Of a stretch of 64,000 nucleotides of DNA, positions 11,225-21,119 are shown piece by piece. The notes below the pieces were generated by a model that saw nothing but the letters and a program-made list of their open reading frames with translations, had not been told where the DNA came from and searched no databases. This DNA comes from Halichondria panicea. Lineage: Eukaryota; Porifera; Demospongiae; Suberitida; Halichondriidae. The DNA is taken from positions 3,401,803 through 3,465,802 of the forward strand of contig NC_087380.1 in NCBI RefSeq assembly GCF_963675165.1. Direction: 5' to 3'. How positions within the stretch are numbered: position 1 is the stretch's first letter; every line of letters starts with the position of its first letter. The translations under genes and the position numbers were made by a program.

Positions 11225-12235
11225 TAACATTTAGTAAGTATATTGTTGTATATTTAACTTTCAATACTTCTCTCTTTCTAGACATGTGCGTATGCTCCAG
11301 GCTCATAGCAGTGAGGACGAGATAGCCATGGGTAACAATCTACTGGGGGAGAAGCAAGACTTCCTGGAGAAGGCGCTACACAACTACATCCTCTGCCTCA
11401 AAGCTGGCGTGAGTCTAACCATGCATTGGTGGTAGGATATCTCATGGGGACTGAACTTTTTTGTGATATCGTCAATTAAAGTTGTGGCCGTTCAAAGATG
11501 CTTTATTTACTATACCAGGAAATGCACTCCTGCTAGTAAATATAGCGGTCTATTATGGGCCCAAAATTACAAGAGCTTATCATCTAGACTGCTAATTTCT
11601 TGGATTATTATTCGTGCAGATCATCTACCGGACGGCTCTGGACCATCCCCACCATTGCTTGTACAGTATCCTGGCTCTGAGCAATGCTAGCAAGGACGAC
11701 AAGTTCTCCAGCTCTGGTCATGTGAGCGGCAAGAACTCAGGGAGAACCAGTCATCTCAGTCGCAAAGAAGGGAGTGGACGTTTTGTGGATGAGGTCTGTC
11801 ACCACTTGCCTTCACCGATAATTCTCTATTTTTACTTACTTTCATGCCCATCATATGTACATGTATGTACAGTAAGTACTACAGCACAGTACAGTACAGT
11901 AGGTGTCATCTTAGATGTAGATGGCGTCTATTTTCTATTGATACTATGCCATCCCTTGAAGACACGCAGTTACTCATGTATTGTGGCTATTACGTGCATG
12001 CTTAACGAAAGTGTTTCCTTTCCCCTCAGGACAAAGTGAAGGCTGCAAGTGGCCTGATCACAAAGCTTCGCAAACGGAACCCTGCTCTGATCCAGTCTGC
12101 CGAGCAGCTGTGTGATATATGCCTATATGGACCTGGCCTACCACGATGTTTCGACCATGAAGAACCAGAGAGGACCGTTCCCCCTACCCGCCAACTGCCC
12201 CCTCCTCAAGCTCACCAAGAGGGGAGCAGCCGTGC

Positions 12236-13327
12236 CATTGTCACTCATCATCATAGTCACCCTTTAAAAAAGAGGTAAGCCAACAAACCCGTTTCATCAA
12301 CGTCAATGTTTAGTTTGAATCTGTACCCTCCTGGGTAGTTATAGAAAGGTTCACTGTACCAACTACATGTATCATCTTCCTCTGGCTGAAATGTCTTGAA
12401 TTCGGAAAGAGTAAGCTTGTGACAAGTGAATAAGCCGATAGAGTATCTAAGAAACGAACGATTAGCCTCTATGATGTTTAGCTTCATTGCTTGTTGCTGA
12501 AACTTTGCATCGAAAGTTTCGGTTTGGTTTTGTAGTTTGGTATCAAAATATTCTTTTTGCTGATCAAGCTGAGCTGCGATTTTGTCAGTCATCTGCTGTT
12601 TCAGCTCGACAATCTGTTTATCTTTCTCCTCTATTTTTTGGTGTAGCTCTCTCGTGAGTCTCAGGTTGAGGAGGGTGGCTGTCATGAGGTGATGTTGGGC
12701 ATTCTCTGTCATGTGACCTGCCAGATCTCTTCGAGGGACCTTCACGTCACATCCAGTACCAGCAAACTCACACTCCACTAGTTGTAGGGAGCACTCCAGC
12801 AGGTGGCTATCAGCTTGGCAGCGAGGGACAGTGCAGATCTCACATTGGTTGGGACAAGGCAGGGGGTAGTTGGCACAGTTGGGGGTGTGGTCAGTTGATC
12901 CGGTCTCGTAGATCGATTCATGATCACAATATTGGCACTTCCAGGGACGTTTTAGACAGGAGGTAGTGTGGTGGTTCAGGTCTCCCAGTTCCCCCGTCCA
13001 CTCACACCCACTCTTTTTGTGGAGACAGTAAACCTTAAGCTTGTTGATACAATTGCGTTTAAAAAACTTGTCCTTGTGAGTAGCAAAATTGTCTTCTTTG
13101 CACATTGGACAAGGCTTTCGTTCTCTTATGAGTCTGTTGGCAGCTTGCTGGGAGATGTGATGGCCACAGCATGACGTTTGGTGTGCCTCAACAAGTAGCT
13201 CAAAACTCACAGGACAGAAGTAGTCTTGGTCAGGCTGCTCGACAAAGTCATAGTCTAGTTCAGCTGTTTTGTTAGTGGGAGGTTCTTGAACAACATGAGG
13301 TGGTGATGACTGATCTGGTTCAGCCAC
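12236..13327 (-). CDS. TRAF-like protein, copy 1, C-terminally truncated
   Basis: The minus strand is open for about 356 residues from Met at 13327. Domains in order: a RING-like finger (DYFCPVSFELL ... SCCGHHIS ... KPCPMCKED, residues about 36-80), TRAF-type zinc fingers (CEWTGELGDLNHH, CQYCDHESIY, CPNQCEI, CEFAGTGCDVKVPRRDL, about 100-210), a coiled coil (about 225-285) and the start of a MATH/TRAF-C domain (LTLSEFK ... EPFYNYPGGYRFKLNID). The MATH domain ends early after a T-run indel near 12265, and the copy is cut at about 12234 where ATM exon sequence begins. TRAFs are cytoplasmic adaptors and ubiquitin ligases for TNF/Toll-type receptors. The gene is antisense within ATM fragment A. 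Confidence 0.8.
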
Positions 13328-13674
13328 ATAACAAGCTTGAATATTGTTTGGTGATATTGTCAGTCAGAGATTCTTATGAATACAATTACACTTGCCTGCA
13401 CATACAGTCATGTAGCTATACTATAAGTGTTGGACCTGATCTGACCATGCAATGAATTTGCCGCTTATACATCTCCTGCCATTATGCTAAAAATGCATTT
13501 GTCCATATTTGATGCAATGTTCACATGCTCTAAACACTATAACTCACTCACAGGGAAAGGATGATCTACGTCAGGATGCAGTCATGCAACAAGTGTTTGT
13601 GCTGGTCAACCGACTGCTCAAGAAGGAGCCCACCACCAGCAAGAGGAGGCTCTGTGTCCGCACATATATACAAG

Positions 13675-13708
13675 CAAGAGTTCATTCCTAATGAACTCTT
13701 GATACAAG
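13675..13708. mobile_element. 34-bp insertion in ATM exon: 27-bp perfect hairpin plus 7-bp duplication
   Basis: Compared with the second copy of this exon (18456-18576), copy A contains an insert of caagagttcatt, cct, aatgaactcttg (12-bp perfect arms) flanked by the direct repeat atacaag. It adds 34 nt immediately before the splice donor and introduces an in-frame stop. It looks like a minimal foldback insertion with target duplication. Confidence 0.7.
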
Positions 13709-14683
13709 GTAGACTGAGTATATGGTACAAGCAGTATAATGACAATAGATTGGAGTTGAATGGAGCAGAAGTGCTCTTTTGATTATTGGTTATTTTCTTT
13801 GTTTCCTCCAGGTGATCCTGTTGTCCCAGCGCTCGGGTATTGTAGAGTGGTGTGAGGAGACGTGTCCTCTGGGGCAGTATCTGATTGGCCCCCCTAGAAA
13901 CCACCAGCAGGGGACTCACCATTGCTACCAACCCAAAGACTGGTCATCAATGGACTGCAGAAAGAAACTTACTGTGAGTCAGACCATTGTACCTACGGCA
14001 GCAGTACCATTTTAAACTCAATTCTGTTTGTAGACCACTTTTGTACATGTACTATACATGTAGGTGATTTCCCTCTCGTCCTAATATTACAGTCCTTGTG
14101 TCTATACCCTTGTTTTCAGGCAGCTGCTAGTGACCGGAAATCCAAGATCAAGGTCTTCTCTGAGATCTGCCGCCACTTTGTTCCTGTGTTCCACCATTTC
14201 TTTATGGAGAAGTTCCCCAGTCCCCCTCAGTGGTTTGAGGGAGGCTCACGTACACCAGGAGTGTGGCAGCCTCGTCCATCAGTGAGCCACACACTGTACA
14301 CACTGTATTATATATATTACTGTACACTGCTCCTCTTACTTATACCAGGTGCTCCTGGTTAAATACTGTGTACATGAAATTTTTAATAAGACACTTATTG
14401 AATGTATTTGTTACTGCAGTGAGCTATATATACCTTCTTGGTCTGGGTGATCGTCATGTACAGAACATTCTGATTGACAAGAACACAGCAGAGTTCATTC
14501 ACATTGACCTAGGTGAGTTATTCATAACAAAAGCTCTGTATACAATACCATCACGTCATATCATTGAATCTCCATGCACACGTCTGTATACATACATGTA
14601 GTTACTTGTGTAGCTCTGTAACTATTATGAATAGTTGCTTAACTTGTGGGCTATTAACCACCACCGGCCATTGCTGTGAGCTA

Positions 14684-14759
14684 GGTGTCTCGCTGTCTGG
14701 GGAAGATAGGACCCACTGACCTCGGCTGTATCGCCATACCAGTACACAACGGGAAACAA
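14684..14759 (+). CDS. Possible exon, unidentified
   Basis: Between an acceptor-like gctag and a donor-like gtgatt, one frame reads VSRCLGKIGPTDLGCIAIPV and then HNGKQ. It lies where the next ATM exon would be expected, but only the GKI-PT spacing resembles ATM (GKILPT) and the rest does not. It could be a decayed ATM exon, an exon of something else, or chance. Confidence 0.2.
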
Positions 14760-14902
14760 GGTGATTGTAATTTAGGATGAAAAAATTAGGCTATGTATAA
14801 AATGTTGTCGTTTATCTTATATATACATTGTATGATCACTTTTCATTCAGAATGAAGTTATGTACACATGCATGTATATTTATACTCTCTATATGCAGAT
14901 GC

Positions 14903-15139
14903 ATTTTTTACTCAATCTGATGATATCACAGTAACTATTCTACATAAACTCAGACTGCTACTAAAAGACAAGCAGTGAGTTCAGTGTTTAGTTAGTCAAC
15001 TACATAGCTTTAAGCCAAAGTCTGAGTCCGTTGTTTGTTAGGTAGTTTTTCTTTCAAATGTGCTAGGACCGGGGTAGAACTTTCAAATAGTTTTATATTT
15101 AGGCGCTTCTTTGAACTCTGTCACCTTGATCACCGAATT
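14903..15139 (-). pseudogene. TRAF-like MATH-domain remnant (fourth copy)
   Basis: This stretch is a diverged direct repeat of 15246-15480, which is the 3' part of TRAF-like copy 2. Shared landmarks are tttactca-tctgatgaN-atcacagtaact and gcgcttctttgaactctgtcacc. No long frame is left. Confidence 0.55.
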
Positions 15140-15347
15140 AATTAATACATGCATGTACATATATATTATTACATTAGGTTGTTGTCATTTATCTTATACA
15201 TTGTATAATCCTTTTTCATTCAGTATTCCTATTATATACTCTATGCAGGGTCATTTTTTACTCAGTGTGATGACATCACAGTAACTATATATTCTACATC
15301 AACTCGGACTGCTTCTACAAGACAAACAGTGAGTTCAGTGTTTATAG

Positions 15348-16588
15348 TCAAATCACTTTGAGCCAGAGTCTGAACTTTATTTCGTTGTTTTTTAAATAGT
15401 TTGTTTCTTCCAAATGTGCTATGGGGTAAAAATTGGAGCAGATAGTTTGATATTGAGGCACTTCTTTGAACTCTATCACCTTGGTCACCGAATGGTGCCC
15501 ATGGTCTTCTTCTTGGTTGAGCATATCCAGTATCATCGTGAGCTTTAGCGGCCAGCGTAGCTGTTTGTCATAGTTGCCTTTAAGCAGCTTGAGAAAGGCT
15601 GTGAGGTGTGTGCCCCCAGCTTCCCCATGTCCAATGGTGTCAATGTTTAGTTGGAACTTGTACCCTCCTGGATAGTTGTAGGAAGCTTCACTGAGCCAGC
15701 TACCATCACTTCCCGCTCCCTGATATTGATTGAACTTAGTGTGTATGACAATTGAATGTTGATAGTTGGATAGACGTTTCTAACTGCTGTTGAAGCTTGG
15801 TATCAAGATTCATTTTTTGCTCTGTCATTTGCTGTTTCAGCTCAGTAATCTGTTGATCTTTCTCCTCCATTTTCTGATGTAGCTCTCTCGTGAGTCTCAG
15901 GTTGAGGAGGGTGGCTGTCACGAGGTGGTGTTGGGCATTCTCTGTCATGTGATCCGTCAGATATTTTCGAGGGACCTTCACGTCACATCCATTACCAGCA
16001 AACTCACACTCCACTAGTTGTAGGGGGCACTCCAGCAGGTGGCTATCAGCTTGGCAGCGAGGGAGGGTACCGATCTCACATTGGTTGGGACAGGGCAGGG
16101 GATAGTTGGTACAGTTGGGGGTGTGGTCAGTTGGTCCAATCTCATAGATCGATTCATGATCGCAATACTTGCACTTCCAGGGACGTTTTGGACAGGCAGT
16201 GGTGTGGTGGTTCAGGTCCCCCAGTTCCCCCGTCCACTCACACCCACTCTTCTTGTGGGGACAGTAAACCTTAAGTTGGCGAACTTTTCTTTTAAAGAAT
16301 TTGTCCTCATGAATAGCAAAGTTATCTTCCTTGCACATTGGACAAGGGCTTTCGTTCTCTGATAAGTCTGTTAGCAGCTTGCTGGGAGATGTGATGGCCG
16401 CAGCAGGACGTTTGGTGTGGCTCTACAAGTAGCTCTAAGCTCACAGGACAGAAGTAGTCTTGGTCAAGCTGCTCGACCAAGTCATAGTCTAGTTCAGCTG
16501 CTTGCAATTGATCGTTAGTGGGAGGTTCTTGAACAACATGAGGTGGTGACTGATCTGGTTTAGCCACATAATAGTTCTCTGGTGCCAT
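15348..16588 (-). pseudogene. TRAF-like protein, copy 2, frameshifted
   Basis: The start at 16588 gives MAPENYYVAKPDQS and a RING-like start (DYFCPVSLELLVEPHQTSCC). An extra G near 16350 shifts the frame before PMCKED. TRAF zinc fingers and coiled coil follow in a second frame (about 15740-16338). A third frame from about 15735 down to 15348 encodes an entire MATH-like end (GSWLSEASYNYPGGYKFQLN ... MLNQEEDHGHHS ... FRLWLKVI). It is about 75-85 percent like copies 1 and 3 by eye. With two frame breaks it is most simply a pseudogene, unless the breaks are sequence errors. Confidence 0.75.
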
Positions 16589-16711
16589 GTTGAGCGATAT
16601 AATTATATATGCATGTATCTAGCCTACAGCACATGTACAGAATCATGTGATTCATTTAAAACCTCGAGTCTGGGTTTGCCCACGTTATGAATATCGTTTT
16701 TCCATTCTCAG

Positions 16712-18576
16712 TTACGCCAGTATGTGTGCATGGGCTCGGGCAGGAAGAGGAGGAGGTAACTAGTCAAGGTGGTTCAGGAGTAAAACAAAATAATATTATA
16801 CTATACAGGAGTAAGTAGAAAAGTAAAACATTCATGTTCCTCTCAAGTTAATTTTAGCTCTAGTTTAAACTTGATGCTATCATTGTACAAGTATCGAGCA
16901 AATACCGGTTTTTTTGCCGCTGATTGTAGTCCATTCAGAGCGTAGTATTCTTTATTGATACACTTGTACTCTTCTCTTGCTTTCTCGTACTTGACTACAA
17001 TATCTCTGCATGTGTGATGATTGTTGTCTCCTAGCTGGTTGAGCATGGTTAGGCGTACTGTGACTTTTATAGGCCATTGTCGCTCATCATCATAGTCACC
17101 CCGTAACAAATACAGATAAGCTGACAAATGCGTACCAGCAGTTTCACCACATCCATTAGTGTCAATGTTTAGTTTGAATCTGTACCCTCCAGGATAGTAG
17201 AAAGGCTCACTAAACCAGCTACCGGCACCTCCCTTTGCCTGACATTTCTTGAATTCGGAAAGAGTAAGCTTGTGGCAAATGAAATGTTTTGCATTATCAA
17301 AATCTTTACTCTGTTTTTGGAGTTTATCTTCGATGTCTATTGCTTCTTGGTGCACTTCAGTGATTGTCTCTGAAAGTTTGAAATCAAGGTATTCTTTTTG
17401 TTGATCAAGCTGAGCTGCAATATTGTCACATTGCCCTACAAGATAGTTTGTGCTAGTTTTTTGCTCTGTCAGCTGCTGTTTCAATTCTAATATCTGTTGA
17501 TCTTTCTCCTCCATTTTCTGGTGAAGCTCTCTCGTGAATCTCAAGTTGAGGAGGGTGGCTGTCATGAGGTGGTGTTGGGCATTCTCTGTCATGTGACCCG
17601 CCAGATCTCTTCGAGGGACTTTCACGGCACATCCAACACCAGCAAACTCACACTCCACTAGTTGTAGGGAGCACTCTAGCAGGTGGCTATCAGCTTGGCA
17701 GCGAGGGAGGATACCGATCTCACATTGGTTGGGACAAGGCAGGGGGTAGTTGGCACAGTTGGGGGTGTGGTCAGTTGGTCCAATCTCGTAGATCGATTCA
17801 TAATCACAATATTGGCACTTCCAGGGACGTTTTGGACAGGCAGTGGTGTGGTGGTTCAGGCCCCCCAGTTCCCCCGTCCACTCACACCCACTCTTTTTGT
17901 GGGAGCAGTAAACCTTAAGCTTGTTGATAAAATTGCGTGTGAAGAATTTGTCTTCGTGAGTAGCTAAGTTGTCTTCTTTGCACATTGGGCATGGCTTTCG
18001 TTCTCTAGTAAGTCTGTTGGCAGCTTGCTGGGAGATGTGATGGCCGCAGCACGACGTTTGGTGTGGCTTAATCAGTAGCTCTAAACTCACAGGACAGAAG
18101 TAGTCTTGGTCTAGCTGCTCGACCAAGTCTAGTTCAGCTGTTTGATTGTTGGTAGGAGCAGCTTGAATATCGTTTGGTGATGCCATTTTTAGGATCATGT
18201 GATATTGTCAGTTTATAAACCACTATAATTATAAGTACAATCTTATGAATACAATTAAAGAAGTTGAACATGATTGCACATAATTATAATTATACAGTAC
18301 GTAATTACAGTTAAGTGTCGAACCTGTGTAGCTATAAAGATTAACGATCTGACAATGCTAATTATATAGTATAGCTGCCATATGCTGGATGTAGCATTAT
18401 CCCTATTTGGTGCAATGTTCACCCATGCTCTAAACACTATAACTTTTCCTCACAGGGAAAGGATGATCTACGTCAGGATGCAGTCATGCAACAAGTGTTT
18501 GTGCTGGTCAACCGACTGCTCAAGAAGGAGCCCACCACCAGCAAGAGGAGGCTCTGTGTGCTCACATATATACAAG
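16712..18576 (+). pseudogene. ATM: ATM kinase fragment B: two exons flanking an antisense TRAF gene
   Basis: Exon 16712-16768 (19 codons, phase 0 at both ends) reads LRQYVCMGSGRKRRR, stop, LVK. This corresponds to the ATM segment [20 protein letters not shown] beside the nucleotide loop, with a TAA at 16757-16759 where family members have a Gln codon. Exon 18456-18576 begins GKDDLRQDAVMQQVF in the matching phase and nearly equals 13554-13674. Together they restore the exon order missing from fragment A, so fragment A probably lost its loop exon by deletion. The premature stop and the TA expansion at 18564-18573 mean this piece is not functional either. Confidence 0.75.
16843..18198 (-). CDS. 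TRAF-like protein, copy 3 (complete, 451 aa)
   Basis: A single uninterrupted frame. The start is Met at 18198 (MILKM), with an alternative Met at 18186 (MASPND) closer to copy 2 in position. Order: RING-like C-rich domain (residues about 30-75, FCPVSLELL ... CCGHHIS ... CPMCKED), TRAF-type zinc fingers (about 95-205), coiled coil (about 220-300, rich in Glu/Gln/Lys) and a full MATH/TRAF-C domain (about 305-451, SEFKKCQ ... EPFYYPGGYRFKLNID ... MLNQLGDNNHH ... SIKFKLELKLT). This is the standard layout of metazoan TRAFs, cytoplasmic signalling adaptors with E3 activity. The gene has no introns and lies antisense within an ATM intron (16769-18455). It is the only intact member of the local array. 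Confidence 0.87.
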   Translation of the reverse strand: MILKMASPNDIQAAPTNNQTAELDLVEQLDQDYFCPVSLELLIKPHQTSCCGHHISQQAANRLTRERKPCPMCKEDNLATHEDKFFTRNFINKLKVYCSHKKSGCEWTGELGGLNHHTTACPKRPWKCQYCDYESIYEIGPTDHTPNCANYPLPCPNQCEIGILPRCQADSHLLECSLQLVECEFAGVGCAVKVPRRDLAGHMTENAQHHLMTATLLNLRFTRELHQKMEEKDQQILELKQQLTEQKTSTNYLVGQCDNIAAQLDQQKEYLDFKLSETITEVHQEAIDIEDKLQKQSKDFDNAKHFICHKLTLSEFKKCQAKGGAGSWFSEPFYYPGGYRFKLNIDTNGCGETAGTHLSAYLYLLRGDYDDERQWPIKVTVRLTMLNQLGDNNHHTCRDIVVKYEKAREEYKCINKEYYALNGLQSAAKKPVFARYLYNDSIKFKLELKLT

Positions 18577-18751
18577 GTAGTCTGAGTATATTGTACAGGC
18601 GCTGCAGGTATATGTATATAGTAGTGTACGTATAGTAATATGGTATTGAAGGACTCCTTATCACCACAATTGTGAACTTTCTACTATCATCCGATATAGT
18701 TTGCTTGTACTTGGAAATGTCCATTCCATGCATATCCCCCATGTGTAGCAC

Positions 18752-19113
18752 ATAATTACGGTGGCCCTGAGAGCTACTAGTAGTTGACATTCGAAGTAGG
18801 TACAGTGGAACCCCGGACACCTTTGAGGAACAATGTTTTGACCTTTATACAGAGGTGGCCTTTGTTGAGAGGTTGTTTTATGCACAAACTGTTCATTTGG
18901 GACCTGGGTGCCTCCATGGCCGTTATATAGCAACTGGCCTTTATTCAGAGGTGGTTGTTAACAGAGGTTCCACTGTAGTTGGCTTAGCTACTTAGCGTTC
19001 GAAGTGGGTAGTTGGCCTTTAAAATATACTTTGAAAGCTAAGTAGCTAAGCCAACTACCTACTTCGAATGTCAACTACTATATTAGCTCTCAGGGCCACC
19101 GTATACATAATTA
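18752..19113. mobile_element. Foldback element interrupted by another MITE
   Basis: Left arm 18752-18800 (taattacggtggccctgaga ... ttcgaagtagg) is the reverse complement of the right arm at about 19060-19113. A further inner inverted repeat (gttggcttagctacttagc) spans 18977-19055. The left arm is separated from the rest by a complete MITE at 18803-18975. Confidence 0.7.
18803..18975. mobile_element. MITE with CAGTGGAACC termini, TA target
   Basis: Begins cagtggaaccccgg and ends aggttccactg, flanked by TA on both sides. Inside, gaggtggcctttgttgagag and related phrases recur in other partial copies near 29100-29180, 39915-40035, 45972 and 54840. Confidence 0.75.
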
Positions 19114-19160
19114 TATACTGCATGCATGCATGTTGTTAAAATGGATGTATTATATATATA

Positions 19161-19379
19161 CCGTATAGCGGGTATTTTTCGGGGGACAAAATATTCGTGA
19201 TTCAGTAATTAATCTTGAGACATTTCATGGGTAGTATTTTCGTGGTTGGAGTTTGCACTACAGGTAAAGGTAGGCAAGGTCGCTTCATTCGTGGGTAAAA
19301 TATTTGTGGTCACTCGTCACTGGTCAGACCTTCAATCATGAAAACCATTTTTGCCCCGCGAAAATTACCCTCTATACGG
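19161..19379. mobile_element. MITE with CCGTATAGCGGGTA termini, TA target
   Basis: Left end ccgtatagcgggtatttttc, right end cgaaaattaccctctatacgg, TA on both sides. This is one of about eight copies or fragments of the most abundant small family in the window. Confidence 0.75.
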
Positions 19380-19480
19380 TATATAATTATAGCTCAATAG
19401 AAAGTATAGGCTATAGCTGGAATAAAACTATAATACCAGTAGTCATAATAACGGATTATAACAACGGGACAAAAGATGGA

Positions 19481-20870
19481 TGTATTGATTTGATTAGCTA
19501 TGTATATCATTATAATTACGTCACCACTGACTATCATTTTACTATCTATTTGTACAACATATCTTGTTCACGTCTGGTGACTTAGTCAGCCACATGTTAT
19601 ATTATGAAAAGGTGAAACAAAGTGAAGTGAAGTAAATATACGTGCTATTCCACCAGAGCTGTCCACCTCGACCTAGTCCAGGACATGACAGCGGAGACCT
19701 TCATAAGAAGTTTTAGACGTTTCACAGCTAGACGAGGAACGCCAGCTATAATGATTTTTGAGAACGCAAAAACATTTAAGGTGGCATCAGTTTCGATATC
19801 GAGCATATGTGAACGACCAGAAGTGAAGAAATTCTTCAGTACTGTACATGTGCAAGGGCAATTTAATCTTGAGAAGGCCCCTTGGTGGGGTGGAGCTTTC
19901 AAACGCATGATAAAGTCTGCAAAACGATGCCTAAGAAAATCCATAGGAAAAACCTGTCTGACCTTTGATGAGCTACTAACTCTTGTGACAGAGGTGGAAG
20001 GGGTGCTAAATTCAAGACCCCTTACTTACATTTACTCTGATGATGTTACAGAGGCCCTGACACCATCTCACCTACTGGTCGGATATAGGATCCTCTCTCT
20101 CCCAGATGCCACAGAGCATGAGACTCACGATGAGGACTATTCTCCTGAGAACCTCACCCGAAGAGCGAGTCATCTCGCTAGAACGCTGGATACATTCTGG
20201 AAGCGATGGAAACAGGAGTACCTGTTAGAATTAAGAGAATTTCATCGCACTCGCCAACAAAGGGGAGCCACCTATACTCTTCAGGTGGGCGAAGTTGTGA
20301 CAGTTTACGATGAAGGACACCCACGAGGAATGTGGAGATTGGGAAGAATTGAAGAGCTCATCCCAAGCTCAGATGATAAGCTTCGTGGCGTGCGTATAAG
20401 GGTGATATCCAAAGGAGGGCAGGTCAAGATAATTCGGAGACCTGTCCAACACATATACCCGCTAGAAGTTCGTACTGATCCCCAAGAGACACAGCACACG
20501 AATGTGAGTGATCGCCCAACTGAGAACGTCGTTGTTCGAGCACGTTCGACTACAAATGCCGATCGCCCAACTAAGAATGTCGTTGTTCGGGCACGTTTGA
20601 CTCGAAAGGCCGCTTTGCAAGCCAAAGATCGGATTACTGAGTGTTTGATCGAAGATGATGAACTAATTAACTGATTAACTGTATATACATGACTGTGTGG
20701 AACAGCACCCTGTTCAACAGGGGGAGTGTATTGATTAGCTATGTATATCATTATAATTACGTCACCACTGACTATCATTTTACTATCTATTTGTACAACA
20801 TATCTTGTGCACGTCTGGTGACTTAGTCAGCCACATGTTATATTATGAAAAAGTGAAGTGAAGTAAATAT
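19481..20870 (+). mobile_element. Internally deleted BEL/Pao LTR retrotransposon
   Basis: Direct long terminal repeats: 19481-19639 and 20727-20870, both starting TGTATTGATT and ending gaagtgaagtaaatat, differing by small indels. A purine tract (aacaggggga) sits just before the right repeat. Between them remains only the integrase end. Gag, protease and reverse transcriptase are missing, so the element is dead. No clean 5-bp target duplication was seen. Confidence 0.82.
19685..20674 (+). pseudogene. BEL/Pao integrase C-terminal part plus DUF5641-like domain
   Basis: A frame of about 329 residues. It carries the late integrase core (GTPAIMIFENAKTFK, then WWGGAFKRMIKSAKRCLRK and LTLVTEVEGVLNSRPLTY, the region holding the final catalytic Glu) followed by PSHLLVGYRIL and a DUF5641-like segment (WKRWKQEYLLELRE, GEVVTVYDEGHPRGMWRLGR, RPVQHIYPLE). 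This pairing is diagnostic of BEL/Pao elements. The first catalytic Asp region and all upstream domains are deleted. A 20-residue repeat (RPTENVVVRAR, RPTKNVVVRAR) lies near the C terminus. Confidence 0.82.
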
Positions 20871-21119
20871 ATAGCAAGTAGACAGCTATAATAGGCAAGT
20901 GTAATAGAGATCCTGGCCAGTTAAGAATCCACTACAATGGATTCGCTAATTATAAAGACTGAGAAGTTTAATTAGACAAAATAATAAACAATCGTAATGC
21001 ATGCATTCAAGGGCTAAGAAGGTTCTTCTATTACACACGTAATAATTATATACACCAAATTAAAGAGTTAGGGCTACATTATTGAAACTTGGAAACAAAA
21101 CACTTCAACAACATTGGTG

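Larger units (their letters stand above)
11282..14512 (+). pseudogene. ATM: ATM kinase fragment A (end of FAT and part of PI3K-like kinase domain), broken
   Basis: Exons at about 11282-11408, 11620-11793, 12030-12234, 13554-13708, 13812-13973, 14120-14281 and 14420-14512. Matches to ATM include DHPHHCLYSILALSNAS, AYMDLAYHDVSTMKNQRG, GKDDLRQDAVMQQVF, LLSQRSGIVEWCEE, VPVFHHFFMEKFPSP, the catalytic loop [15 protein letters not shown] and the metal-binding HIDLG. About 65 residues of late FAT, the nucleotide-loop exon, and everything after HIDLG (activation loop, FATC) are absent from this stretch. Frames break at 12113-12120, 13661-13674 and 14237-14243, and two residues are inserted at 14423-14433. 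ATM is the nuclear DNA double-strand-break checkpoint kinase; this copy cannot make it. TRAF-like copy 1 lies antisense between the third and fourth exons. Confidence 0.85.

Noticed and set aside
14684..14759. Calling this the ATM exon after HIDLG
   Set aside because: Only GKI-PT matches; the following DLGCIAIPVHNGKQ does not resemble the ATM activation loop, so it is left unassigned.
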